A stretch of DNA of 64,000 bases from Stenotrophomonas sp. SY1. Lineage in GTDB: Bacteria; Pseudomonadota; Gammaproteobacteria; Xanthomonadales; Xanthomonadaceae. Location of the stretch: NCBI RefSeq assembly GCF_021202945.1, contig NZ_JAJOYR010000002.1, forward strand, positions 857,825-921,824, read 5' to 3'. How positions within the stretch are numbered: position 1 is the first letter of the stretch; each line of letters begins with the position of its first letter. The notes beneath the pieces were generated by a model, which worked only from the letters and a program-made list of their open reading frames with translations, was not told where the DNA came from and searched no databases. Both the position numbers and the translations under genes were made by a program. Positions 9,005-17,478 of this stretch are shown piece after piece.

Positions 9005-9047
9005 AAATCCATACAAGATTTGCAATGTATCATTTTTGTATGGATTT
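9005..9047. promoter_or_regulatory. Inverted repeat B, candidate MocR operator before the membrane/thioredoxin pair
   Basis: AAATCCATACAA (9005-9016) and TTGTATGGATTT (9036-9047) are perfect 12-base inverted arms around a 19-base AT-rich spacer. It lies between the stop of the second MocR gene and the start of the small membrane protein. The core CCATACAA...TTGTATGG is the same as in inverted repeat A at 10518-10544. I infer a regulator site rather than a terminator because the arms are AT-rich, far apart, and shared with a promoter region. Confidence 0.6.
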
Positions 9048-9069
9048 CGTCGGGAAGCTCCGGACGCGG

Positions 9070-10482
9070 TTAGACGATGACGTTGGTCCGCGTCTCAGGC
9101 GCAGCGGAGATAACTTCGGTGAGCTTGGTCAGTGCGGACGCCAGGCTGTGCTGGTCCACCGCCCCGCCCAGCGACAGGCGGATGGCGTTGCCGGCCTGCT
9201 CCTCGATGCTGAAGGCCTCGGAGCTGGCGATGCCCAGCCCCTGCGCCTGCGCCGACTGGATCAGCCGGTATTGATCCAGCCGCGGCGGCAGCGGCAGCCA
9301 CACGTGCAGGCCGGTCGGGTGCGCCTGGTACGGCGCCGGCAGGATGCGGGCGGCGATCTGCTGGCGCTGGCGCAACTCCTGCTGGAAGCGGCGCACCATC
9401 TCGTCGGCCTGGCCGCTGCGGATCCAATGCGAGGCCACCGCCACCATCGACTGGGTCGGCATCAGCGCGATCGAGCGCAGCGCATCGAGCAGCGGCTCCA
9501 TCGGCTCGCCCGGCGGGATCACCAGGTAGGCGGTGCGCAGGCCCGGGGCCAGGCACTTGGACAGGGTGGAGACGTAGTAGACGGGCGCTTCCGGGCGCGA
9601 CTCCACGGCCAGCGGCGGCGCGGCATCGGCGGCCAACAGCCAGTACGGGTCGTCCTCGACCACCGCCACGCCGTGGCGCCGGGCAATGGCCAGGATGGCC
9701 GCCCGACGGGCCTGCGACATGGTTGCCGTGGTCGGGTTCTGGATGGTCGGTATCAGGTAGATCAGGCTGAGCTTGCGCAGCTGGCAGGCTTCTTCCAGCG
9801 CCTCCGGCAGCATGCCCTCATGGTCCATGGCGATGGGCGCGATGCCCCGCTGCAGCACGCGCGCGGCGGCCAGCAGGCCCGGATAGGTGAGCTGCTCGGC
9901 GGCGATCACGTCGCCCGGCTGGGTCTTGGCCAGCAGGAGGGCGCATAGCGCGGCCTGCGCGCCGGGGCAGATCACCACCCGCTCGGCCGACACCGCGCCC
10001 AGGATCGGCGCCAGCCACTGCACGGCGGCGGCCCGGTCGTCACGGGAACCGGCGCCGACGTGATAACTCATCAATTCGCCCTGCCCCAGCTGCTGGCTGA
10101 GCTGCTGGAAGCCCCGCTCCATGCTCTGCGCGAACGGGCTGCTGCCCAGCAGCGGCGGGATGTTCATGCTCAGGTCCACCGAAGTGGCGCTGTTGCCGGC
10201 CGACATGGCAATGAAGGTGCCGCCCGCGCCCTGTGCGTCGAGCAGGTCGGACTGGCGCAGCTCGGCATAGGCACGGGTGACGGTGGTCAGGTCCACGCCC
10301 ATCAGCTGGGCCAGGTCACGCTGCGGCGGCAGCCGGTCGCCGGGCTGAAGCACGCCATCGTCCACGGCCTCGCGCACCTGCTGGGCAATCTGCAGGTACA
10401 GCGGGCCAGTGCCCTCGGTGAAGGGACGGACCCAGGTCCGGTTGGGCTTTTTCAGGCGTCGGCCAGCGGCAGGTTGCTGCAT
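9070..10482 (-). CDS. MocR/PdxR-type regulator (GntR HTH + aminotransferase domain), paralog 2
   Basis: A 470-residue protein with the same architecture as the regulator at 6567-7943. A GntR HTH (PGDRLPPQRDLAQLMG, LTTVTRAYAELRQ) precedes an aminotransferase-like domain with IPTIQNPT, VEDDPYWL, PLP-Lys in STLSKCLAPGLRTAY and Arg in IRLSLGGA. I chose the ATG at 10482, which has AAGGA 8 bases upstream, rather than the much longer open frame. It is divergent from cyoABCD, and inverted repeat A lies between the two. Autoregulation through that repeat is likely. Control of cyo is possible. Confidence 0.88.
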   Translation of the reverse strand: MQQPAAGRRLKKPNRTWVRPFTEGTGPLYLQIAQQVREAVDDGVLQPGDRLPPQRDLAQLMGVDLTTVTRAYAELRQSDLLDAQGAGGTFIAMSAGNSATSVDLSMNIPPLLGSSPFAQSMERGFQQLSQQLGQGELMSYHVGAGSRDDRAAAVQWLAPILGAVSAERVVICPGAQAALCALLLAKTQPGDVIAAEQLTYPGLLAAARVLQRGIAPIAMDHEGMLPEALEEACQLRKLSLIYLIPTIQNPTTATMSQARRAAILAIARRHGVAVVEDDPYWLLAADAAPPLAVESRPEAPVYYVSTLSKCLAPGLRTAYLVIPPGEPMEPLLDALRSIALMPTQSMVAVASHWIRSGQADEMVRRFQQELRQRQQIAARILPAPYQAHPTGLHVWLPLPPRLDQYRLIQSAQAQGLGIASSEAFSIEEQAGNAIRLSLGGAVDQHSLASALTKLTEVISAAPETRTNVIV

Positions 10483-10517
10483 CAGGGAAATCCTTCCATG
10501 CGTTGTACGTGCATCAA

Positions 10518-10544
10518 CCCATACAATGCTGTATCTTGTATGGG
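10518..10544. promoter_or_regulatory. Inverted repeat A, candidate MocR operator between the second mocR gene and cyoA
   Basis: CCCATACAA (10518-10526) and TTGTATGGG (10536-10544) are perfect 9-base arms with a 9-base spacer. It is 36 bases upstream of the MocR start and 122 bases upstream of cyoA. The arms match those at 9005-9047. The spacers differ by exactly 10 bases, about one helical turn, as expected when a dimer binds the same face of DNA. Confidence 0.6.
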
Positions 10545-10665
10545 CTTGACTGGATCGGCAATCCTTTTGTAGGCGCCGCCGTACGGACAGTGTAGCCGCT
10601 CCCCGCCCGTGTATCGGGCGCTGGCAGTCCCCGGTCAGCAGCTCCTTCAACAGGGTCGACCTTCA

Positions 10666-11565
10666 ATGAATATCTGCTGGAAACGCATCCGCCCAGCGCT
10701 GGCCGCTTTGGCATGCGTGGGATTGGCTGGCTGCAACTGGGTACTGCTGGACTCCAAGGGCGACGTGGGCATTGCCCAGCGCGACCTGATCATCATCTGC
10801 GTCGCGCTGATGATGATCGTGGTAATACCGGCCATCGTGCTGACCTTCGTGTTCGCGTGGAAGTACCGCGCGGGCAACACCAAGGCCAAGTACATCCCCG
10901 AGTGGGCGCATTCGACCAAGGTGGAGATCGTGGTCTGGGGCGTGCCGTTGATCATCGTCGCCATCCTGGCGGTGATCGTGTGGAAATCCACGCACGAGCT
11001 TGACCCGTACAAGCCGCTGGATATCCCCGGCGAGCCGCTGCATGTGGAAGTCATCGCCACCGACTGGAAGTGGGTGTTCGTCTACCCCGACCTGGGCATT
11101 GCCACGGTCAACCAGCTCAACTTCCCGGCCGGGCAACAGCTGGCGTTCGACATCACCTCCAACTCGACGATGAATACCTTCTTCATCCCGCAGCTGGGTG
11201 GGCAGATCTACGCGATGGCCGGCATGCGCACGCAGCTGCACCTGGTCGCCAACGAGCCGGGCAAGTTCGACGGCATGTCGGGCAACTACAGCGGCCACGG
11301 CTTCTCCAACATGAAGTTCATCGCCACCGCGATGACCAATGAACAGTTCGACGCATGGGTCGCCGAAGTACGCACCTCGCCCGACCAGCTGAGCTTCGAC
11401 GAATTCAAGCGACTGGCCGCGCCCACCCGCAAGGAACCGGTGCGCCACTTCGCCACGGTCGAACCGCTGCTGTTCAAGAAGGTCATCGACCAGTTCATCG
11501 GCGTGGGTGAGAACACCGCGGCCACATCGGGCCATCACGCAGAAACCAAGGCCTCCCAGGAGTAA
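10666..11565 (+). CDS. cyoA: Cytochrome bo-type ubiquinol oxidase subunit II
   Basis: A 299-residue lipoprotein subunit with lipobox VGLAGC, two transmembrane helices (about residues 40-65 and 85-105) and a periplasmic cupredoxin domain. The region corresponding to the CuA site of cytochrome c oxidases ([18 protein letters not shown]) has no Cys ligands, so this is a quinol, not cytochrome c, oxidase. It is the first gene of cyoABCD. Its TAA stop overlaps the cyoB ATG by one base. Confidence 0.95.
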   Translation: MNICWKRIRPALAALACVGLAGCNWVLLDSKGDVGIAQRDLIIICVALMMIVVIPAIVLTFVFAWKYRAGNTKAKYIPEWAHSTKVEIVVWGVPLIIVAILAVIVWKSTHELDPYKPLDIPGEPLHVEVIATDWKWVFVYPDLGIATVNQLNFPAGQQLAFDITSNSTMNTFFIPQLGGQIYAMAGMRTQLHLVANEPGKFDGMSGNYSGHGFSNMKFIATAMTNEQFDAWVAEVRTSPDQLSFDEFKRLAAPTRKEPVRHFATVEPLLFKKVIDQFIGVGENTAATSGHHAETKASQE

Positions 11566-13553
11566 TGAACATGTTCGGTAAGTTGACGTGGGATGCCGTG
11601 CCATTGCACGACCCGATCGTCGTGGTGACATTGGCGGGCATGGTGCTCGGCGGCATCGCACTGCTCGCTGCGGTCACCTATTTCAAACTGTGGGGCGTGC
11701 TCTGGCGCGACTGGTTCACCACGGTGGACCACAAGAAGATCGGCATCATGTATGTCGTCGTCGCGCTGGTGATGCTGGTGCGCGGCTTTGCCGACGCACT
11801 GATGATGCGCGCGCAGCTGGCCGCCGCCGGACCCGGCAGTGATGGCTTCCTGCCACCCGAGCACTACGACCAGATCTTCACCGCGCATGGCGTGATCATG
11901 ATCTTCTTCGTGGCCACCCCTTTCGTGGTGGGCCTGATGAACATCATCGTGCCGCTGCAGATCGGCGCGCGCGACATGGCATTCCCGTTCCTCAATGCCT
12001 TCAGCTTCTGGATCTTCGTGGTCGGCGCTGCGCTGATGATGATCTCGCTGGGCGTTGGCGAATTCGCGATGACCGGTTGGGTGGCATATCCGCCGCTGTC
12101 GGGCATCGAGTTCAGTCCAGGCGTTGGCGTTGACTACTACATCTGGGCGCTACAGGCCTCCGGTGTCGGCACCCTGCTGACCGGCGTCAACCTGTTCATC
12201 ACCATCCTTCGCATGCGTGCGCCGGGCATGACGCTGATGAAGATGCCGGTGTTCACCTGGACCGTGCTGGTCACCAGCGTGATCATCATCGCAGCCTTCC
12301 CGATCCTGACCGTCGCACTCGGCGCGCTGACGCTTGACCGCTACCTGGACTTCAACTTCTACACCAATGACCTGGGTGGCAACCCGATGATGTACGTCAA
12401 CCTGGTGTGGGCCTGGGGCCACCCGGAGGTGTACATCCTGGTACTGCCGGCGTTCGGCATTTTCTCGGAAGTCACCGCGACGTTCTCCCGCAAGAAGTTG
12501 TTCGGCTACAAGTCGATGGTGGGTGCGACACTGGCCATCGGCATCCTGTCGTTCGTGGTGTGGCTGCACCACTTCTTCACCATGGGTTCCGGCGCGAGCG
12601 TCAATGCCTTCTTCGGCATCATGACGATGATCATCGCGATTCCGACTGGCGTGAAAATCTTCACCTGGCTGTTCACCATGTACGGCGGCCGCGTGGAGTT
12701 CAGCGTGCCGATGCTGTGGACCATTGCCTTCCTGGTGACCTTCACCATCGGCGGCATGACGGGCGTGCTGCTGGCCATTCCGGGTGCGGACTTCCTGCTG
12801 CACAACAGCCTGTTCCTGGTTGCCCACTTCCACAACACCATCATCGGTGGCGCGCTGTTCGGCTACCTGGCCGGCTTCGTCTACTGGTTCCCGAAGGTGT
12901 TCGGCTTCACCCTCAACGAGCGTCTGGGCAAGTGGTCGTTCGCCTGCTGGGTGATCGGCTTCTATCTGGCCTTCATGCCGCTGTACATGCTCGGCTTCAT
13001 GGGCATGACCCGGCGCATGAACCAATACGACAACCCGGCGTGGACGCCATACCTGATCGCCGCCTTCATCGGTGCTCTGTTCGTGTTCGCGGGCATCATC
13101 CTGATGCTGGTGCAGATCTACGTCAGCGTTCGCGATCGCAAGAAGAACCAGGACGTCACCGGCGACCCGTGGAATGCGCGCACGCTGGAATGGGCAACGC
13201 CCTCGCCGCCGCCGTTCTACAACTTCGCCGTGGTGCCCAAGGCCGACCAGCTGGATGCCTTCCACGAAGCCAAGAAGGAAGGCCTGCCACCGCCACCTAA
13301 GACGTACGCGCCGATCCACATGCCACGCAACACCGGCGTGCCGCTGATCCTCAACATCTGGATCCTGGTGCTGTGCTTCGCGTTGATCTGGCACATCTGG
13401 TGGCTGGCCGGCGCGAGCTTCGTGGCGATGATCGTCACCTTGATCGTGCGCTCCTACGACGAGGACGTGGACTACTACGTCAGCGCCGATGAAGTGGCCA
13501 AGATCGAGAAACAACACCAAAGCAAGCTCAAGCAGCACGGGGTGATTGCATGA
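11565..13553 (+). CDS. cyoB: Cytochrome bo-type ubiquinol oxidase subunit I
   Basis: A 662-residue haem-copper oxidase catalytic subunit, the normal length for Cyo[18 protein letters not shown] carries the CuB His and the cross-linked Tyr. [12 protein letters not shown] supplies two more CuB His, and [12 protein letters not shown] the haem ligands. It reduces oxygen to water at the haem o3-CuB centre and pumps protons in the inner membrane. The ATG overlaps the cyoA stop by one base (TAATG). The end overlaps cyoC by ATGA. Confidence 0.97.
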   Translation: MNMFGKLTWDAVPLHDPIVVVTLAGMVLGGIALLAAVTYFKLWGVLWRDWFTTVDHKKIGIMYVVVALVMLVRGFADALMMRAQLAAAGPGSDGFLPPEHYDQIFTAHGVIMIFFVATPFVVGLMNIIVPLQIGARDMAFPFLNAFSFWIFVVGAALMMISLGVGEFAMTGWVAYPPLSGIEFSPGVGVDYYIWALQASGVGTLLTGVNLFITILRMRAPGMTLMKMPVFTWTVLVTSVIIIAAFPILTVALGALTLDRYLDFNFYTNDLGGNPMMYVNLVWAWGHPEVYILVLPAFGIFSEVTATFSRKKLFGYKSMVGATLAIGILSFVVWLHHFFTMGSGASVNAFFGIMTMIIAIPTGVKIFTWLFTMYGGRVEFSVPMLWTIAFLVTFTIGGMTGVLLAIPGADFLLHNSLFLVAHFHNTIIGGALFGYLAGFVYWFPKVFGFTLNERLGKWSFACWVIGFYLAFMPLYMLGFMGMTRRMNQYDNPAWTPYLIAAFIGALFVFAGIILMLVQIYVSVRDRKKNQDVTGDPWNARTLEWATPSPPPFYNFAVVPKADQLDAFHEAKKEGLPPPPKTYAPIHMPRNTGVPLILNIWILVLCFALIWHIWWLAGASFVAMIVTLIVRSYDEDVDYYVSADEVAKIEKQHQSKLKQHGVIA

Positions 13554-14179
13554 ACCTGATGTCCAACACCGTGGTCACCACCGAGCAGGTGAGCGACCAC
13601 GCCCATGACGACCATGGGCACGAACAGGGCGGCATGAAGGTCTTCGGCATGTGGGTGTACCTCATGTCCGACCTGGTGCTGTTCGGCTCGCTGTTCGCCT
13701 CGTATGCAGTGCTCAGCAACGCATACGCCGGCGGCCCGACCGGCGCGCAGCTGTTCTCGCTGCCGTTCGTGATGGTCGAGACGTTCCTGCTGTTGTTCTC
13801 CAGCATCACCTACGGCCAGGCCGTGCTGGCGATGCACCGGCAGAACAAGCAGGCGGTGCTGGCATGGCTGGGCGTCACCTTCGCGCTCGGCGCCGGCTTC
13901 ATCGGCATGGAGCTATATGAGTTCAACCACCTGATCCACATCGGCGCCGGCCCGACCACCAGCGCGTACCTGTCGGCGTTCTTCGCGCTGGTGGGCACGC
14001 ACGGCCTGCACGTGGCCAGCGGCCTGATCTGGATGGCGGTGGTGATGCACCAGGTGCATCGCCGCGGCCTCACCCCGACCAATGTCACCCGCATTTCCTG
14101 CCTGAGCCTGTTCTGGCACTTCCTGGACCTGGTCTGGATCTGCGTCTTCACCTTTGTCTATCTGATTGGAGTGTTCTGA
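13550..14179 (+). CDS. cyoC: Cytochrome bo-type ubiquinol oxidase subunit III
   Basis: A 209-residue protein with a His/Asp-rich N-terminus ([11 protein letters not shown]) followed by five hydrophobic helices, as in Cyo[15 protein letters not shown] and [15 protein letters not shown] are conserved subunit III motifs. It starts inside the cyoB stop codon and is followed by cyoD after two bases. Confidence 0.95.
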   Translation: MNLMSNTVVTTEQVSDHAHDDHGHEQGGMKVFGMWVYLMSDLVLFGSLFASYAVLSNAYAGGPTGAQLFSLPFVMVETFLLLFSSITYGQAVLAMHRQNKQAVLAWLGVTFALGAGFIGMELYEFNHLIHIGAGPTTSAYLSAFFALVGTHGLHVASGLIWMAVVMHQVHRRGLTPTNVTRISCLSLFWHFLDLVWICVFTFVYLIGVF

Positions 14180-14181
14180 CC

Positions 14182-14514
14182 ATGTCCGATATCGATACGT
14201 CCCGCGCCGGTGGTGGACATGGCTCGACCCGCTCCTACCTGATCGGCTTCGTGATCTGCGCGGTGCTCACCGTCATCCCCTTCATGCTGGTGATGAACCC
14301 GGTGTTGTCGCGGCCGCTGACGCTGTTCCTGCTGGTCGGCTTTGCCGTCGTGCAGATCATCGTGCAGCTGGTGTACTTCCTGCACATGAACCGCTCCTCG
14401 GAGGGCGGTTGGAACCTGGCCAGTTTTGTTTTCACCCTGGTCATTCTTTTCATCGTGGTCGCGCTCTCCATCTGGATCATCTGGAGCATGCACTTCCACA
14501 TGATGGTCAACTGA
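14182..14514 (+). CDS. cyoD: Cytochrome bo-type ubiquinol oxidase subunit IV
   Basis: A 110-residue protein with three transmembrane helices. The QLVYFLHMNRSSEGGWNLASFVF segment is typical of CyoD (subunit IV), an assembly subunit of the quinol oxidase. No cyoE haem O synthase follows in this window. The next gene encodes a SCO protein after a stable hairpin. Confidence 0.93.
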   Translation: MSDIDTSRAGGGHGSTRSYLIGFVICAVLTVIPFMLVMNPVLSRPLTLFLLVGFAVVQIIVQLVYFLHMNRSSEGGWNLASFVFTLVILFIVVALSIWIIWSMHFHMMVN

Positions 14515-14522
14515 TGCACACG

Positions 14523-14552
14523 CACGGGCTGGCAGGCAACTGCCGGCCCGTG
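14523..14552 (+). terminator. Strong GNRA-loop hairpin between cyoD and the SCO gene
   Basis: CACGGGCTGGCAG (14523-14535) pairs with CTGCCGGCCCGTG (14540-14552) through 13 base pairs with one G-U wobble. The loop is GCAA. No T-run follows, so it may be an attenuator or an RNA-stability element rather than a simple terminator. It would separate cyoABCD expression from the SCO gene. Confidence 0.45.
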
Positions 14553-14591
14553 TCGCGTGCGTTGGCAGGCCATCCCTGCATCGATAGAGCC

Positions 14592-15284
14592 ATGTCCCGT
14601 TATCGCTCCCCCGCCATTCGTCTTGCCGCCCTGGCACGCAAGCTTCGTCTCTCCACTGTCCTCGTCGCCGCCGCCAGCGTGCTGTTGGTTGCCTGCGCGG
14701 CCAAACCCAAGGTGGATTTCTACGGCAAGGACATCGCCTGCGAAGAACTGGGCCAGCACTGGACGCTGCCCGACAGCAGCGGCGTCACCCGCTCGCCCAC
14801 CGACTTCCACGGCAAGGTCACCTATCTGTTCTTCGGCTTCACCAGTTGCCCGGACGTGTGTCCGACCACGATGGTCGAGCTCAATCGTGTGAAGCATCTG
14901 ATGGGCTCGGATGCGGACAACCTGCAGGTGGTATTCGTCACCGTCGACCCGGCACGCGACACCCCGGCCGTCGCCGAGACGTATGTGAAAGCCTTCGACC
15001 CCACCGCAACCGCACTGATCGGTAACGATGCACAGCTGGCAGCAATGGCGTCATCGTTCAAGGCGTTCTACGAACGCGAGGACGGCAGTTTGCCGGGCAC
15101 CTACACCATGACCCACACCTCGGGTGGCTACGTGTTCGACCGCCAGGGCCAGCTGCGTTTGTTTGCACCGTTCGGAATGCCTGTGGAACAGCTGTTCTCC
15201 GACGTCCAGCGGCTGACGCTGGAACCGAAACTGCCTGTTGGCCAGCAGCGATCACCGGGCTGCAGGGTAACGGCGTCGGGCTGA
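14592..15284 (+). CDS. SCO1/SenC family copper-binding lipoprotein
   Basis: A 230-residue protein with a hydrophobic signal and probable lipobox LLVAC. The thioredoxin-like domain has CPDVC (copper-binding pair), preceded by FFGFTS, and the third ligand His in TMTHTSGGYVFD. SCO proteins deliver copper to, or reduce, the CuA site of cytochrome oxidases. The oxidase next to it lacks CuA, so its role here is unclear. It could serve another oxidase or act as a thiol reductase. The ATG at 14592 has only a weak upstream purine stretch. Confidence 0.88.
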   Translation: MSRYRSPAIRLAALARKLRLSTVLVAAASVLLVACAAKPKVDFYGKDIACEELGQHWTLPDSSGVTRSPTDFHGKVTYLFFGFTSCPDVCPTTMVELNRVKHLMGSDADNLQVVFVTVDPARDTPAVAETYVKAFDPTATALIGNDAQLAAMASSFKAFYEREDGSLPGTYTMTHTSGGYVFDRQGQLRLFAPFGMPVEQLFSDVQRLTLEPKLPVGQQRSPGCRVTASG

Positions 15285-15292
15285 GTCGAGCG

Positions 15293-15326
15293 GATGCGTG
15301 CTCAACCGATGACCTGAGCACGCATC
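15293..15326 (+). terminator. Candidate terminator after the SCO gene
   Basis: A perfect 12-base stem, GATGCGTGCTCA / TGAGCACGCATC, with a 10-base loop, begins 9 bases after the SCO stop codon. No clear T-run follows, so Rho-independent termination is only probable. Confidence 0.45.
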
Positions 15327-15530
15327 GACACGCTGCCCCGATCAAGCGGCGGCGTTCCGGCATGAATCGTGCCAGTCGATGCACTTCCGCCGCGTCTTCG
15401 CACCGGGGCAGCAGCGCACTGTTACATGCTTGAAACACTCTGCCGCCGCCCCTGCAGCGACTTTCACGCCGCCGTATCAACGGCCGGCTTTTCCAGCGCT
15501 ATCGTCGCGCCTGTCCGTCACGGAGAGGCC

Positions 15531-17216
15531 ATGATGATCCGCCGCCCCCTGCTCCTGCTGCTGCCCTCGGCGCTGGCCGTGGCCCTGCTTGCGGGTTGTG
15601 ATTCAGGCAAGCAGAAAACCGCCGATGCTCCGGCCGACGTCGGCGCAGCCGAGCTGCCGCTGTTTGAGACCTTCGGCGATCTGCATCGCGACGTTGCCAC
15701 ACGCGTGCCAGCAGCGCAGCGCTACTTCGACCAGGGCCTGCGGCTGGCCTACGGCTTCAATCACGAAGCCGCCGGCCGCGCCTTCGCCGAAGCGGCACGG
15801 CTGGACCCGCAATGTGCAATGTGCGTGTGGGGCCAGGCGCTGGTACTGGGGCCGAACATCAACCTGCCGATGGACCCGGCCGCGGCCAGCCAGGCCACCA
15901 CGCTTGCCGCACGCGCGGCGTCACTGGCCGGCAATGCCCGTCCAGTGGATCGTGCTTTGATCCAGGCGTTGCAGACGCGCTACGCCGATCCCGCACCGGA
16001 GGATCGCAAGCCACTGGATCGCCGCTATGCCGATGCGATGGCGCGCGTGGTCGCCGAGTTCCCCGACGATGACGATGCCGCCACGTTGTACGCCGAAGCG
16101 CTGATGGACCTCTCGCCATGGGCGTACTGGAATGCGGACGGCTCGCCGGCGCCGTTCACGCCAACCCTGGTCGGTGAACTGGAACGCGTGCTGGCGCGCA
16201 ATCCGCGCCATATCGGTGCGATGCATTACTTCATCCACGCCATCGAGGCCTCGCCTGAACCGCAGCGTGGTGAGCCGCATGCAGATGCGCTGGCCGCGCT
16301 TGCGCCCGGTTCCGGGCATCTGGTGCACATGCCGGCGCACATCTACATCCGCGTTGGCCGCTACCACGACGCCACCCTGACCAATCTTGCCGCCACCACC
16401 GCCGACAAGGATTTCCTTGCGGTGTGCCGTGGCAGCAACGGCGTCTACCCGCTGGGTTACGTGCCACACAACTGGCACTTCGCCGCCATGACCACCGGCC
16501 TGACCGGCTCGCGCACGCTGGCATTGCAGGCGGCCAAGCAGACCGCCGAGCGCGCCGATCATGCCGCGATGGGCGAAGCGCCGATGCAGTTCATGCAGCA
16601 GTTCGTGGTGACGCCATTGCTTACCCAGGTCCGCTTCGGCGACTGGGACGCGATCCTGTCCGACACAACCCCACCGCCGGCCCTGCCCTACCCGACCGCG
16701 ATCGGTCATTTCGCACGCGGCATGGCCCACGTGCGCAAGGGCGCATTGGCCGATGCCGCACGCGAAGCCGATGCCTTGCATGCCATCGCGGTGAACCCTG
16801 CAATGGCGCAGGTCAGCTTCTTCGACATCAACCACGCCGACGGCGTACTGAAAGTGGCCGACGCGCTGCTGCACGGCGAGTTGTTGCAAGCACAGGGCAA
16901 GCAGGCAGAAGCCATCGCCGCATTGCGCCAAGCCGCCGCCGCCGAGGATGCCCTGGCCTACAACGAGCCGGCCGACTGGCCGCTGCCCGTTCGCCCCTAC
17001 CTGGGCGCCGCGCTGCTGGAAGCCGGCGATGCCAAGGGCGCCGCAGATGCCTTCACCCAGGATCTGAAAACCTACCCGGTCAACGGCTGGTCGCTTTTCG
17101 GCCTGGCGCAGGCGCAACAGGCGCTGGGCCAGACCGATGCCGCCAGCGAGACATCACGCCAGCAAGCGAAGGCCTGGCAATGGGCGGATGCACCGTTGAC
17201 TGCGGCGAGGTACTAA
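15531..17216 (+). CDS. Tetratricopeptide-repeat lipoprotein
   Basis: A 561-residue exported protein. The signal peptide ends LLAGC, a lipobox, so it should be a lipoprotein. FDQGLRLAYGFNHEAAGRAFAEAARLDPQC and several later helical pairs are TPR-like. AMHYFIHAIEASPEPQRGEPHADALAALAPGSGHLVHMPAHIYIRVGRY is a conserved block seen in large TPR proteins of proteobacteria with unknown role. The His-rich part (HYFIHA, HMPAHIY) could bind metal. This is inference. The ATG at 15531 follows GGAGAGG. It is single, between the SCO gene and the type VI island. Confidence 0.75.
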   Translation: MMIRRPLLLLLPSALAVALLAGCDSGKQKTADAPADVGAAELPLFETFGDLHRDVATRVPAAQRYFDQGLRLAYGFNHEAAGRAFAEAARLDPQCAMCVWGQALVLGPNINLPMDPAAASQATTLAARAASLAGNARPVDRALIQALQTRYADPAPEDRKPLDRRYADAMARVVAEFPDDDDAATLYAEALMDLSPWAYWNADGSPAPFTPTLVGELERVLARNPRHIGAMHYFIHAIEASPEPQRGEPHADALAALAPGSGHLVHMPAHIYIRVGRYHDATLTNLAATTADKDFLAVCRGSNGVYPLGYVPHNWHFAAMTTGLTGSRTLALQAAKQTAERADHAAMGEAPMQFMQQFVVTPLLTQVRFGDWDAILSDTTPPPALPYPTAIGHFARGMAHVRKGALADAAREADALHAIAVNPAMAQVSFFDINHADGVLKVADALLHGELLQAQGKQAEAIAALRQAAAAEDALAYNEPADWPLPVRPYLGAALLEAGDAKGAADAFTQDLKTYPVNGWSLFGLAQAQQALGQTDAASETSRQQAKAWQWADAPLTAARY

Positions 17217-17280
17217 AAATCGCGTCCGACTGCCCCTCGCATGCAGGTGTGGAGCCCCTGGACCCAAGCTATTAGAACAG

Positions 17281-17305
17281 CGTCCCCGCCAAGGGCGGGA
17301 TCTAC
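17281..17305 (-). repeat. GTAG-headed palindrome (SMAG/REP-like)
   Basis: On the minus strand this reads GTAG followed by ATCCCGCC-CTT-GGCGGGGA, a short stem-loop with one bulge. The GTAG head and the size fit the SMAG repeats described from Stenotrophomonas maltophilia. It lies between the TPR lipoprotein and vgrG genes. Confidence 0.5.
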
Positions 17306-17478
17306 ATCCTCGCTTTGAGCCAGTATCTGAATACCTTCAAACATCGGCTCATCAAAGCATGAATCAGATAACGACCGTACGGATGTCTAGTTTTTGAGGC
17401 TTTTCCTATAGCCTCCGGCAGGCGTGATCGCTGAGCATCCCTATGCCTTCCTCAAGGTAGGCCCAACGGAATGAACTC

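Noticed and set aside
12150-13538. A 462-codon minus-strand open frame over cyoB
   Set aside because: It is a reverse frame of the conserved cyoB gene. The product is His/Asp/Arg-rich without motif.
17217-17478. A mobile element boundary upstream of vgrG
   Set aside because: No attachment-site repeat, integrase or insertion sequence end is visible. The composition shift seems limited to the effector genes, so insertion by an element is not supported.
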